NCBI GenBank assembly: GCA_934271275.1
Contig: CAKQRD010000010.1
Span: forward strand, 19,931-83,930
Length of the DNA stretch: 64,000 nt
From: an uncultured Clostridia bacterium
GTDB lineage: Bacteria; Bacillota; Clostridia; Christensenellales; Borkfalkiaceae
Direction: 5' to 3'
In this document: one piece after another, positions 37,393-46,475 of the stretch
How the letters are laid out: each line of letters opens with the position of its first letter
How positions within the stretch are numbered: position 1 is the stretch's first letter
Program-made: the position numbers and the translations under genes
Notes under the pieces: generated by a model
Told to the model about the DNA's origin: nothing
The model's input: the letters and a program-made list of their open reading frames with translations, nothing else
Databases searched by the model: none

Positions 37393-37520
37393 TGGAAGGA
37401 AAAGACAGAGCAAAAAGAGAGGAAGCCGAGCTTTTAGCCGCGCTTATCACGGCTTCGCCTGCAAAGTGCGCGTACCTTACGAGAAAAATCGTAAGACTTA
37501 AAACCAAACGAAAAAAATAA
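37389..37520 (+). CDS. Small basic protein of 43 residues, coupled to uppP
   Basis: The ATG at 37389 overlaps the uppP stop codon as ATGA, suggesting translational coupling. The product is a small, strongly basic protein (beginning MMEGKDRAKREEAELL, ending in Lys/Arg-rich sequence). I do not recognise it. Translation from the second ATG at 37392 is equally possible. Confidence 0.5.
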   Translation: MMEGKDRAKREEAELLAALITASPAKCAYLTRKIVRLKTKRKK

Positions 37521-37550
37521 AAAGATAATTACAGAAGGAGCAAAAGAAAA

Positions 37551-38147
37551 ATGAAAAAGTTTTTCGGAGAATTCAAGACATTTATCACGCGCGGAAACGT
37601 GCTTGATATGGCAGTCGGCGTTATCGTCGGCGGCGCGTTCACCGCGATAGTAAACGCTTTAAGCAACAACATCTTAAAGCCGCTCATCAACGCCCTTTTA
37701 AGGGTGCTTCTCGGCGCGGACAGCCTTTCGGAAGTATATACCTTCCTCTTTAAAAAGACCGACGAAACGACGGGACTCGTTGACCTTGCGAACTCCATTT
37801 ACATAGATTGGGGCGCGTTCATAAACGCGATAATCAACTTCCTTATCATCGCGTTCGTTCTTTTCCTTATCGTAAAAACGATAAACAAGGTTAAAGAAAA
37901 CAACGAGAAGATTAAAAGCGACGTAAAAAAATGGCATCTTAACAAATCCGAACGCACGGAGCTTGCGGGCGCGGGCGTAAACGTTAAAGACAGAGCGGCG
38001 GTAGAAGCGTATTTCGCGAAGAAAGAGGCGGACGAAAAGGCTGCGGCAGAAGCGAAAGCCGCGGCGGAAGCGGAAGAAGCCGCTAAAAACAGCACGGAAG
38101 GACTTTTAAAACAAATCCTCGCCGAGCTTAAAGAAGGGAAAAATTAA
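37551..38147 (+). CDS. mscL: Large-conductance mechanosensitive channel MscL
   Basis: This 198-residue membrane channel opens under osmotic downshock. The N-terminal FKTFITRGNVLDMAVGVIVG segment and TM1 are conserved, and TM2 lies around residues 85-105. The protein is longer than the usual 130-150 residues. There is extra sequence in the periplasmic loop and a long cytoplasmic tail rich in Ala, Glu and Lys, likely helical. AGAAGGAGCAAAAGAAAA precedes the ATG. Confidence 0.93.
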   Translation: MKKFFGEFKTFITRGNVLDMAVGVIVGGAFTAIVNALSNNILKPLINALLRVLLGADSLSEVYTFLFKKTDETTGLVDLANSIYIDWGAFINAIINFLIIAFVLFLIVKTINKVKENNEKIKSDVKKWHLNKSERTELAGAGVNVKDRAAVEAYFAKKEADEKAAAEAKAAAEAEEAAKNSTEGLLKQILAELKEGKN

Positions 38148-38180
38148 AACTTTAACAGCGGTAAAAAAACTAAAAACGCG

Positions 38181-38207
38181 GCGCGCGGAGAACTCTTCTC
38201 CGCGCGC
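38181..38207 (+). terminator. Hairpin after mscL
   Basis: GCGCGCGGAGAA pairs perfectly with TTCTCCGCGCGC around a three-base loop. The following sequence is only moderately T-rich, so this is a likely but imperfect terminator. Confidence 0.65.
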
Positions 38208-38260
38208 TTCGGTATTTTAAATCCCGTTTAGGCATAAACTTTATTTACGGGGTGGCGAAT

Positions 38261-38521
38261 ATGGGGTTTATAGAAGGAATAAAAGAATGTCTTTCGGAGG
38301 CGGGAATAACCGCCGAACCGCTGTTTCGCGCGGTGCTTTTCGGCGACGACGCGTTGTATTTGGAGGGCGTGCGGTCGATAAAAAGCTATTCGGAGAGTAA
38401 AGTGGAATTGCGTATCAAAAAGGGCGGGCTTACCGTTCTCGGCGAGGGGCTGTTCATAAAAAAATATTGCGCGGGGGATCTGGCTGTATGCGGAAAAATT
38501 CTTTCGGTAAAGAGAGATTAA
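38261..38521 (+). CDS. yqfC: YqfC-family sporulation-type protein
   Basis: This 86-residue protein matches the YqfC family by length, by the KSYSESKVELRIKKGGLTVLGEGL core and by its place directly before yqfD. In spore formers the pair is expressed under sporulation control, but the biochemical role is unknown. I prefer the ATG at 38261 with ACGGGGTGG upstream over the GTG at 38252. It overlaps yqfD by 34 bases. Confidence 0.82.
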   Translation: MGFIEGIKECLSEAGITAEPLFRAVLFGDDALYLEGVRSIKSYSESKVELRIKKGGLTVLGEGLFIKKYCAGDLAVCGKILSVKRD

Positions 38522-39417
38522 GGGTTTACGAAACGTATAAAATCCGCGCGCTAAACACGGAGTCGCTCTTAAACACCCTCGTCCGTCGCGGCGTGACTGT
38601 GGAAAAAGCGGAAAAAAAGGACGCAAAAACCCTGCTTATTACCTTAAAATTTTCCGAAAAGCAAAAATTTTTTGCAATTACGCGCGAATTGTGCTATACT
38701 GATATAGAAAAAGTGAAAACGAGCGGAAGAGATAAGCCGCTTTCGTATCTTTTAAGAAATTTCGGGCTTATAATAGGGGCGGCGATTTTCGTCGCGCTCG
38801 CGGTTTTTGCGGGCGATTTCGTATTCTCAAAGGAATACACGGGCAGCGGAAAAATTCTTAAAAGAGAAATAGACGGCTATCTTTCTTCGGTCGGGGCGAA
38901 GGAGCTTTCCCGCTTTTCTTCTCTCGATTTAGACAGGCTTGCGGACGGGATTCTTATGAGCAATCCGCGGCTTTCGTTCGTTTCCTGCACAAAGCGCGGC
39001 AACCGTCTCGTGATAGATTCCGCCCTTTCCGAAAAGGAAAAGGACGTGCTGGCGGGCGGGGTTAAGGAGCTTCGCGCGGAAGAGGACGGGGTTATAGAAA
39101 GCATAAAGGTTTATCGCGGCGAAGCGAAGGTTAAAGCGGGCGACGCGGTGAAAAAGGGCGACCTTATTGCGGACGGTACGGCGACGGTCGGAGAAAATCG
39201 GGTGTTCGTCGGGGTAATCGCAAAGGTTTCCTTAAAAATCAAAAGAACCTTTACATATTATTCGGAAAAAGAGGGCGAAGAAAAACTTTGCCTGATGCTT
39301 GCCGAAGCGCGGCTCGGAGACGACCACGCGGAAGCGTTTATAACGGTAACGGAGGACGAAAACGGCTTTGTCTATACGGCGGAGCTTTATTATTTACGAA
39401 CGGTGGTCGCGGGGTAG
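38488..39417 (+). CDS. yqfD: YqfD-family sporulation-type membrane protein
   Basis: This 309-residue protein has a small N-terminal domain (residues about 1-75), one membrane segment (about 80-105, LIIGAAIFVALAVFAGDFVF) and a larger domain outside the membrane. This is the YqfD layout, although Bacillus YqfD is somewhat longer. The ATG at 38488 lies within yqfC, in the region overlapping its end, so the two are translationally coupled. Its presence suggests an endospore-forming ancestry, but does not prove that the organism still sporulates. Confidence 0.82.
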   Translation: MRKNSFGKERLRVYETYKIRALNTESLLNTLVRRGVTVEKAEKKDAKTLLITLKFSEKQKFFAITRELCYTDIEKVKTSGRDKPLSYLLRNFGLIIGAAIFVALAVFAGDFVFSKEYTGSGKILKREIDGYLSSVGAKELSRFSSLDLDRLADGILMSNPRLSFVSCTKRGNRLVIDSALSEKEKDVLAGGVKELRAEEDGVIESIKVYRGEAKVKAGDAVKKGDLIADGTATVGENRVFVGVIAKVSLKIKRTFTYYSEKEGEEKLCLMLAEARLGDDHAEAFITVTEDENGFVYTAELYYLRTVVAG

Positions 39418-39513
39418 CCTCCGAAAAAACGCAGAACACGCGAAAAGCTTGAAAAAGCTTGCGAAAATCTGTGTAGTCCGACCAAACGGCCGTTCGGAAA
39501 AGGAAAAACGATT

Positions 39514-41010
39514 ATGGAAAAAAAGTCAATGAAAATCACGCCTTGGACGAAGGGCAATATCGCCGCCGTCGCGGTGACGTACGTTGCGAACGTGGTGCTT
39601 CTCGCGCTGATATTCGTGGCGATAGTCGCGATAAACGGCGCGCGCGGCAAAAACGCGTTCGACGATTTTTTTAGGAATCCCGCGGTATTCATCAATTTCT
39701 TGCTGCTTCTCGTATTATTCGTGGCGGTTATCGTGATATTCTTCTTTTTCGAGGACAGAAATTTTCTGCGCGACGCCGCTAATTCCGAAATGCTTTTTCT
39801 CATTCTGGAATTTTCGATAATAATCTGCTTTTTAACGGGGCAGTACGTCAATATGTACGTTCGCCCGCTCGCGTTTTCCGCGCTGCTCGTTTTGTTTTTA
39901 ACGAACAGCCGAACCGCGGCGTTTATGAACTTTCTGTTCTGCGTGATAACCTTTTTGTTCGACAATTTTTCGGGGACGACGAGCGGGTTTTCGGAATATT
40001 CGGCGGTATTCTTCCTCGCGATGGGGCTTGCCTCGGGAACGATTGCCATATACTTTCTGAAGGACGTAAGTTCGAGAGTGAAGCTGCTTTCTTTAAGCCT
40101 GTTGTTGTCGCTTCCCGCGCTGTTATGCGTGGCGTTGCCGCTTGTCGATTTCGGCAATAATAACCGTGCTGTTTCGCTTGCCTCCGCGGCTTGTTCGGGA
40201 CCTCTTTCCGCCGCGTTGTTTATGGTGTTTCTGCCGTTCTTCGAGGTGCTGTTTAAAAAGGCTTCTTTCTTTAAGTACGCGGAGCTTACCGACCATAAAT
40301 CCAAATTCATACGGAAAATGATAGCCCAAGCCCCCGGAACGTTCAACCACGCGATAGTCGTGTCCAACATTGCGGAGGCGTGCGCGACGGCTATCGAAGA
40401 GGACGCGCTTCTCGCGAGAACCTGCGCTTATTATCACGATATAGGCAAACTTCGCCGCCCCGATTTCTTTAAGGAAAATCAGGCGGACGGCACTAATCCG
40501 CACGACGACCTTACGCCAGAGCTATCCGCAAACATAATAAAGGCGCACGCGACCGACGGTTATCAGCTTATGATGAAAAACCGTATGCCGCAGATTATCG
40601 CGGACGTATGCTTGCAGCATCACGGCACTCTCCCCATAATTTACTTTTACGATAAAGCCAAAAAGTTCACCGACGGAGAGGTTTCGCTCGCGCAGTACCG
40701 TTATCCGGGGCCGAAGCCGCAGACCAAAATAGCCGCGATTATAATGATTGCGGACGGGTGCGAAGCCGCGGCGCGCGCTCTTCCCGACCGCTCGCGTGAA
40801 AAGGTTTACGCGGTCGTTAAAAAGCTCGTCAGCGACCGTATGGAATGGGGGCAGTTCGACGAATGCGAAATAACTCTTAAAGAACTCAATATAATAATAA
40901 ACACGGTGGTGAACAGCCTGACGGGCGTGTATCACAGCCGAATAGAATACCCGAAGATCAGCCTCGACAAGATAGAGGACGGCGCGGAAGAAAAGAAGGA
41001 CGAAGCGTAA
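39514..41010 (+). CDS. pgpH: PgpH-like HD-domain c-di-AMP phosphodiesterase, short form
   Basis: This 498-residue protein matches YqfF/PgpH, a membrane HD-domain phosphodiesterase that degrades c-di-AMP. After an N-terminal membrane part with about seven to eight hydrophobic segments (residues about 12-250), the HD domain begins. The HD pair is H308-D309 in YYHDIGKLRRPDFF, and LQHHGT further on is another metal-binding element. The usual family members carry an additional large N-terminal extracellular domain of more than 200 residues; here there is only a short linker after the first membrane segment. The upstream gene ends 97 bases before, so no longer start is available. The stop codon overlaps the ybeY start (TAATG). 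Confidence 0.88.
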   Translation: MEKKSMKITPWTKGNIAAVAVTYVANVVLLALIFVAIVAINGARGKNAFDDFFRNPAVFINFLLLLVLFVAVIVIFFFFEDRNFLRDAANSEMLFLILEFSIIICFLTGQYVNMYVRPLAFSALLVLFLTNSRTAAFMNFLFCVITFLFDNFSGTTSGFSEYSAVFFLAMGLASGTIAIYFLKDVSSRVKLLSLSLLLSLPALLCVALPLVDFGNNNRAVSLASAACSGPLSAALFMVFLPFFEVLFKKASFFKYAELTDHKSKFIRKMIAQAPGTFNHAIVVSNIAEACATAIEEDALLARTCAYYHDIGKLRRPDFFKENQADGTNPHDDLTPELSANIIKAHATDGYQLMMKNRMPQIIADVCLQHHGTLPIIYFYDKAKKFTDGEVSLAQYRYPGPKPQTKIAAIIMIADGCEAAARALPDRSREKVYAVVKKLVSDRMEWGQFDECEITLKELNIIINTVVNSLTGVYHSRIEYPKISLDKIEDGAEEKKDEA

Positions 41011-41483
41011 TGGGAAAACTCGTTATAGAAAGCTTGCAGAAAAAGCTTAAACTCAGAAAGCTGGCAAAAGCGGCGTATACCGTATTGAAGCAAAAGGCGA
41101 AAATCAAAGCCGAACTCGTTTTCGAGTCCGAAGAAGGCATACAGATACTGAACAAAAGAGAGCGCGGCGTGGACAAGGTGACGGACGTGCTGTCCTTTCC
41201 GACGCTCGAAGGGATTCGCGGCGCGGTCCTCGATAAAAAAGATTGTTTTACCGAGTTGGACGGCGGATATATTTTTATCGGTTCTATCGTGTTGTGCGAA
41301 GAGCGGATAAAAGAACAAGCCGCGGAAATAGGTCACAGCGAAGAGCGCGAAACGGAATACCTTATAATTCACGGTATTCTGCACCTTTTCGGCTACGACC
41401 ATATGACGGACGAGGATAAGGCGGAGATGCGCGAAAAGGAAAAAGAGATTCTCGCGCTGCTCGGCGAATCGGACGAAGACTAA
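41010..41483 (+). CDS. ybeY: Endoribonuclease YbeY
   Basis: This 157-residue metalloprotein is needed for 16S rRNA 3'-end maturation and ribosome quality control. The zinc-binding signature HGILHLFGYDH near the C-terminus is intact, and DVLSFP is present. It begins on the last base of the pgpH stop codon, so translation is coupled. The order pgpH-ybeY-era follows the conserved Bacillota cluster, without the dgkA and cdd genes found there in Bacillus. Confidence 0.95.
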   Translation: MGKLVIESLQKKLKLRKLAKAAYTVLKQKAKIKAELVFESEEGIQILNKRERGVDKVTDVLSFPTLEGIRGAVLDKKDCFTELDGGYIFIGSIVLCEERIKEQAAEIGHSEERETEYLIIHGILHLFGYDHMTDEDKAEMREKEKEILALLGESDED

Positions 41484-41575
41484 AAGGTCGAGGGGAATAA
41501 GGCGGCGCGGTTTTCCGCTCGGCGTAAACCCGTCACAAACTCGTCGTAAAACCGTCGTAAAAAGGAGAAAAACGA

Positions 41576-42457
41576 ATGAAAAGCGGATATATAGCGGTCG
41601 TCGGCAGAGCGAACGCGGGCAAAAGCACTCTCGTGAACGTTTTAGTCGGAGAAAAGGTGGCTATCGTCTCGCCCAAACCGCAAACCACGCGTGACAGAAT
41701 CATGGGCGTTCTTACGACGGAAACCATGCAGGCGGCGTTTATAGACACCCCCGGCATTTACCGCGCGGACAACCTTCTTAATTCGGTCATGCAAAAAACA
41801 ACGGAAGATTCCGCAAAAGACGTAGATTTGATAATGTTCGTTATAGACGCGCACGAGGGGATAGGCGAGCGGGATAAGGAAACGATAAAAAAGTTCGTAA
41901 AGCTCGGCGAGCCTCTTATAATCGTGCCGACGAAGACGGACATTATGCCGGAAAGCCTGCTCATAGCGGAGCTTAAAGACTTGGCGGAATTCGGCGCGGA
42001 AGTCGTGCCCGTTTCCGCAAGAAAGGGCAAGAACTTAAAAGAGCTTATCAAAGTCGTGGAAAGAATGCTTCCCGAAGGCGAAAAGCTGTTCGAGGAAGAT
42101 ATAATTTCCGACCGTTCGGAAAAGTTTATGATTTCGGAGATAATGCGCGAAAAAATACTGTTGAAGTTCGGCGCGGAAATACCGCACGGCGTCGCGGTTA
42201 TCGTGAACGAATTTTCTCTGCGCGAGGACGGCAGGGTATACGATATAAGTCTCGATATAATCTGCGAAAAGGCGGGGCATAAAGCTATACTCATCGGAAA
42301 GCAGGGCGCGGCGATAAAAGAGGTATCCTCGTTCGCGCGCGCGGATATGGAAAAATTTTTGGGGCGCAAGGTGTTTTTAACGACCTACGTCAAGGTAAAA
42401 GAAAACTGGCGTAACAGCGCAAGACTCATAAAGCAGCACGGCTACGGAGAAGAATAG
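41576..42457 (+). CDS. era: GTPase Era
   Basis: This 293-residue GTPase binds 16S rRNA and helps 30S subunit assembly. The G domain has GRANAGKST (residues 10-18), the DTPG motif and a TKTD version of the G4 motif. The C-terminal KH RNA-binding domain includes LIGKQGAAIKEV. The length is normal. AAAAAGGAGAAAAACGA precedes the ATG. Confidence 0.97.
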   Translation: MKSGYIAVVGRANAGKSTLVNVLVGEKVAIVSPKPQTTRDRIMGVLTTETMQAAFIDTPGIYRADNLLNSVMQKTTEDSAKDVDLIMFVIDAHEGIGERDKETIKKFVKLGEPLIIVPTKTDIMPESLLIAELKDLAEFGAEVVPVSARKGKNLKELIKVVERMLPEGEKLFEEDIISDRSEKFMISEIMREKILLKFGAEIPHGVAVIVNEFSLREDGRVYDISLDIICEKAGHKAILIGKQGAAIKEVSSFARADMEKFLGRKVFLTTYVKVKENWRNSARLIKQHGYGEE

Positions 42458-42578
42458 TAAAAAACAGGAAAGAACGCGGCGGAACACGGGGGTATACCGC
42501 AAGTTGACCGTTTATAAAATTTCGGGGCGCATAAAAACTTTTCTCCTTCCCATACTTATTTGCGGGGAGGAACGGAAA

Positions 42579-42689
42579 ATGACGGAAAAACCGAAAAACG
42601 GCGAGGCGGCGGAAAGGGCGTGGAAAGCCTTTGAAAAGACGGGCAAAATTTCTTATTATATGCTTTATAACGAGCTGAAAAAGCGTTGA
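42579..42689 (+). CDS. yqzL: YqzL-like small protein
   Basis: This 36-residue protein lies between era and recO, exactly where Bacillus encodes the small protein YqzL. It carries the family-like core AWKAFEKTGKISYYMLYNEL (compare the W-K-x-F-x-x-T-G-x-I pattern of YqzL). The ATG at 42579 follows GGGGAGGAACGGAAA; the open frame runs upstream to 42504 but without a ribosome binding site. Function is unknown in the family. Two GTTGAAAAAGC direct repeats follow the stop codon. Confidence 0.72.
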   Translation: MTEKPKNGEAAERAWKAFEKTGKISYYMLYNELKKR

Positions 42690-42775
42690 AAAAGCGTTGA
42701 AAAAGCGATAAGCGGAGCAGTAAAATTTTCAGATAAAATCGGCGGGAAACGCCGCAAACGAAAGGAAAAACCTTA

Positions 42776-43492
42776 ATGGAAGAAAAAGTTCAGGGAATAG
42801 TTCTCTCCGCGGTATCGTTCGGGGAAAACGATAAAATCCTTAATATTTTCACACCGGACAAGGGGGTAGTTTCGGCAAAAATCAAAGGAGTAAAAAAGGC
42901 GGGCGCGAAAATGAAATTCGCTGCCGAGCCTTTTTGTTTTACCGAATACGTTTTTTCGGCGCGCGGCAATATGAGAACGGTAATCGGGGCGAGTTTAATA
43001 GACAGTTTTTATCCCGTCAGAGAGGACGTGCGCAAATTCTTCGCGGCGGGCGCGGCTATAGAATACGACAGAAAATTCCTTAAAGAAGGCATCGTTTCGA
43101 CCGATCTTTTTGTTCTGACGGCGGAATTTCTTAAAAATCTCGCCTACGGCAATCGCTTTGCAGAACCGCTTTTATTAAAATTCTTGCTCGAAGCGTTAAG
43201 ACTTTCGGGCTACGGAATCAACGCCGAGTGCTGTTATAAATGCGGAGCGATACCCGAAGGCAGAGTGTATTTCGACCATGCTTCGGGCGGATTTTTGTGC
43301 GAGGACTGCAAAGAGGACAGGGGAAGGGAAATAAGGCTTTCCACCTTCTACGCTTTAAAAAGAGCGGCGGAGGGGGAAGAGCTCGAAGAAAAAGAAGCTT
43401 TGCCGCCGTTAAAACTTATCGACCATTATATAACGTTAAAAGCGGACGAAACCATAAAATCTCTTAAAGAACTGATAAAAATGTCGAATTAA
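42776..43492 (+). CDS. recO: DNA repair protein RecO
   Basis: This 238-residue protein helps load RecA on single-stranded DNA in the RecFOR pathway. An N-terminal OB-fold (about 1-80) is followed by a helical domain, with a four-cysteine zinc site at C153, C156, C175 and C178. The start MEEKVQGIVLSAVSFGENDK is typical. It follows era and yqzL in the conserved order. AAAGGAAAAACCTTA precedes the ATG. Confidence 0.93.
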   Translation: MEEKVQGIVLSAVSFGENDKILNIFTPDKGVVSAKIKGVKKAGAKMKFAAEPFCFTEYVFSARGNMRTVIGASLIDSFYPVREDVRKFFAAGAAIEYDRKFLKEGIVSTDLFVLTAEFLKNLAYGNRFAEPLLLKFLLEALRLSGYGINAECCYKCGAIPEGRVYFDHASGGFLCEDCKEDRGREIRLSTFYALKRAAEGEELEEKEALPPLKLIDHYITLKADETIKSLKELIKMSN

Positions 43493-43525
43493 ACCAAATA
43501 TGTCAGAAGAATTACTCTATAACGG

Positions 43526-43554
43526 TTGAAAAAATTTTTAAAATAGTGTAAAAT
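43526..43554 (+). promoter_or_regulatory. ppdK promoter
   Basis: TTGAAA at 43526-43531 and TAAAAT at 43549-43554 have a 17-base spacer, about 70 bases before ppdK. Confidence 0.65.
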
Positions 43555-43624
43555 AGATAAGCCGTAAACGGCAAGTCTATAAAAAAAGTTTTATTTACAG
43601 CAAACTTTTGGAGGAACTAATTAA

Positions 43625-46264
43625 ATGAAGTACGTTTACCTATTCAGCGAAGGCAACGCGAAAATGCGCGAAATCCTCGGCGGCAAGGGCGCGAACCTTG
43701 CGGAAATGACTAATATCGGTCTTCCCGTGCCGCAGGGCTTTACCATTTCTACCGAAGCCTGTACCAAATATTACGAGGACGGCAGACAAATCAACGATTC
43801 GATAAGAGCGGAGATCATGGAAAACGTCGAAAAGCTCGAAAAAATCGCGGGGAAAAAGTTCGGCGACAAGGAAAACCCCTTGCTCGTGTCGGTACGTTCG
43901 GGCGCGCGCGCAAGCATGCCGGGAATGATGGATACCATTCTTAACCTCGGCTTAAACGAGGAAGTCGTGGAAGTTCTTTCGAGAAAATCCGGCAACCCCC
44001 GTTGGGCGTGGGACTGTTACAGAAGATTTATTCAGATGTTTTCCGACGTCGTTATGGAAGTATCGAAAAAAGAGTTCGAGTCGCTTATCGACGCGCTTAA
44101 AGAAAAGAAAGGCGTCGTATACGACGTAGATCTTACCGCGGAAGATTTGCACGAGCTTGCGGAAGAGTTCAAGGCAAAATACAAACAGGCACTCGGCAAG
44201 GATTTCCCGTCCGATCCGAAAGAACAGCTTTTTGAAGCGATTAAAGCAGTTTTCCGTTCTTGGGACAATCCGAGAGCGAACGTGTACAGAATGGATCACG
44301 ATATCCCGTACAGTTGGGGTACTGCGGTAAACGTTCAGATGATGGCGTTCGGCAATATGGGTAACGATTGCGGCACGGGCGTTGCGTTTACGCGTAATCC
44401 CGCTACCGGCGAAAAGGGACTTATGGGCGAGTTTCTTATGAACGCGCAGGGCGAAGACGTCGTTGCGGGCGTTCGTACCCCGATGCCCATTTCCAAAATG
44501 GCAGAGGTTCTCCCCGACGTTTATAAACAGTTCCTCGAAATATGCAAAACGCTCGAAAATCATTACAGAGATATGCAGGATATGGAGTTCACCATCGAAA
44601 AAGGCAAGCTCTATATGCTCCAAACCAGAAACGGTAAGCGTACCGCGGCGGCGGCTATCCGTATCGCCTGCGACCTTATCGACGAAGGCATGATAACCGA
44701 ACAGGAAGCGCTTCTCCAAATCGACGCTAAAACGCTCGACATGCTTTTACACCCCACTTTCGACGCCGCCGCGCTTAAAAAAGCGGATAAAGAAAACGTC
44801 GTCGGCAAGGGTATTGCCGCTTCTCCGGGTGCTGCTGCGGGTAAAATCGTATTCACTCCCGAAGACGCCGTGGAACTCGGCAAAGCGGGCAAGAAGGTTA
44901 TCCTCGTTCGTCTTGAAACTTCTCCCGAAGATATAGAGGGAATGAAATACGCGCAAGGTATTCTTACCGTTCGCGGCGGACAAACCTCCCACGCGGCGGT
45001 CGTTGCGCGCGGTATGGGAACTTGCTGCGTTTCCGGTTGCGGCGACATTAAGATGCACGAAGAAGAAAAGTTTTTCGAACTCGGAGGAAAGATTTTCCGC
45101 GAAGGCGACGACCTTTCTCTCGACGGTTCTACCGGTAATATTTACGACGTAGCCATAAAGACCGTTCCCGTAGATCCCAACAGCGGATATTTCGGCAGAA
45201 TCATGGCGCTTGCGGATAAATACAAAGCCCTCGGCGTGCGCACCAACGCAGATACTCCCGAAGACGCGAAGAGAGCGGCAAGCCTCGGCGCGCAGGGCAT
45301 AGGACTTTGCCGTACGGAGCATATGTTCTTCGGACCGGGCAGAATTGATAAATTCCGCGAAATGATTTGTTCTGAAACGAAGGAAGAAAGAGAAGAGGCG
45401 CTTGCAAAGATAGAGCCGATGCAGCAGGCGGACTTTGAAGGACTTATGGAAGCCCTTAAAGGACAGCCCGTTACGATAAGATTCCTCGATCCGCCGCTTC
45501 ACGAGTTTATTCCGGTTATAGATTCCGATATAGACCTTCTCGCAAAAACGAAGGGTAAAACGAGAGCGGAAATAAGATTGCTTTGCGCATCTCTTCGCGA
45601 GTTCAATCCGATGATGGGACACCGCGGTTGCCGTCTTACCGTAACTTATCCCGAAATTGCCGTAATGCAGACGAAAGCCATTATTAAAGCGGCTATCGCG
45701 GTAAGCAAACGCCACCCCGAATGGAAGCTCGTTCCGGAAATAATGATACCGCTCGTCGGAGAAGTTAAAGAACTTGCGTTCTGCAAAAAGATAGTAGTCG
45801 AAACCGCGGACGCCGTTATAAAAGAGGCGGGCGTGGACCTTAAATACGAAGTCGGCACGATGATAGAAATTCCGAGAGCCGCGCTTACCGCAGACGAAAT
45901 CGCAAAAGAAGCGGAGTTTTTCTGCTTCGGCACGAACGATTTAACGCAAATGACGTTCGGCTTCTCTCGTGACGACGCAAGTAAATTCCTTCCCTCGTAC
46001 TACGCGGCGAAGATTTACGAGTCCGATCCGTTCGCAAGACTCGATACCACGGGCGTAGGCAGACTTATGGAAATGGCGGTAGAGCTCGGCAGAAAAACGA
46101 GGAAAGACCTCCATTGCGGAATTTGCGGCGAACACGGCGGCGATCCTTCGTCCATCGAGTTCTGTCATGCGATAGGGTTAGACTATGTGTCTTGCTCGCC
46201 GTTCAGAGTACCGATAGCACGCCTTGCCGCCGCCCAGGCTAATATCCGTAATCCGAGGGCGTAA
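43625..46264 (+). CDS. ppdK: Pyruvate, phosphate dikinase
   Basis: This 879-residue enzyme interconverts pyruvate, ATP and phosphate with phosphoenolpyruvate, AMP and diphosphate. In anaerobic Bacillota it often acts in glycolysis or gluconeogenesis. The N-terminal ATP-grasp part begins YLFSEGNAKMREILGGKGANLAEM. The phosphohistidine is H456 in GGQTSHAAVVARGMG. The C-terminal PEP-binding barrel contains GTNDLTQMTFGFSRDD. Length is normal. No ppdK regulatory kinase gene is adjacent. A strong terminator follows, and this gene appears to be the last housekeeping gene before the accessory region. Confidence 0.97.
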   Translation: MKYVYLFSEGNAKMREILGGKGANLAEMTNIGLPVPQGFTISTEACTKYYEDGRQINDSIRAEIMENVEKLEKIAGKKFGDKENPLLVSVRSGARASMPGMMDTILNLGLNEEVVEVLSRKSGNPRWAWDCYRRFIQMFSDVVMEVSKKEFESLIDALKEKKGVVYDVDLTAEDLHELAEEFKAKYKQALGKDFPSDPKEQLFEAIKAVFRSWDNPRANVYRMDHDIPYSWGTAVNVQMMAFGNMGNDCGTGVAFTRNPATGEKGLMGEFLMNAQGEDVVAGVRTPMPISKMAEVLPDVYKQFLEICKTLENHYRDMQDMEFTIEKGKLYMLQTRNGKRTAAAAIRIACDLIDEGMITEQEALLQIDAKTLDMLLHPTFDAAALKKADKENVVGKGIAASPGAAAGKIVFTPEDAVELGKAGKKVILVRLETSPEDIEGMKYAQGILTVRGGQTSHAAVVARGMGTCCVSGCGDIKMHEEEKFFELGGKIFREGDDLSLDGSTGNIYDVAIKTVPVDPNSGYFGRIMALADKYKALGVRTNADTPEDAKRAASLGAQGIGLCRTEHMFFGPGRIDKFREMICSETKEEREEALAKIEPMQQADFEGLMEALKGQPVTIRFLDPPLHEFIPVIDSDIDLLAKTKGKTRAEIRLLCASLREFNPMMGHRGCRLTVTYPEIAVMQTKAIIKAAIAVSKRHPEWKLVPEIMIPLVGEVKELAFCKKIVVETADAVIKEAGVDLKYEVGTMIEIPRAALTADEIAKEAEFFCFGTNDLTQMTFGFSRDDASKFLPSYYAAKIYESDPFARLDTTGVGRLMEMAVELGRKTRKDLHCGICGEHGGDPSSIEFCHAIGLDYVSCSPFRVPIARLAAAQANIRNPRA

Positions 46265-46313
46265 GCTTTTGGCGGAAAACGGTTAAATTCCGGCATTTTA
46301 ATACTGAATTTTA

Positions 46314-46353
46314 AGAAAAACAGCCATTCTCGCTTGAGTCTGGCTGTTTTTTT
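46314..46353 (+). terminator. ppdK terminator
   Basis: AAAAACAGCCA pairs with TGGCTGTTTTT and the T-tract continues to eight residues. It marks the end of the housekeeping block. Confidence 0.85.
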
Positions 46354-46475
46354 ACTCTTCTGGAAGCGGGCGAAAATCGGAAAATGTGCTAAAATAGCGG
46401 GGTGGTTCCTCAAATGTTACATTTTTCCGTATATATTGATGCAGGTAAAAGAGGGCGACAAAAGAGAGGTATTTT

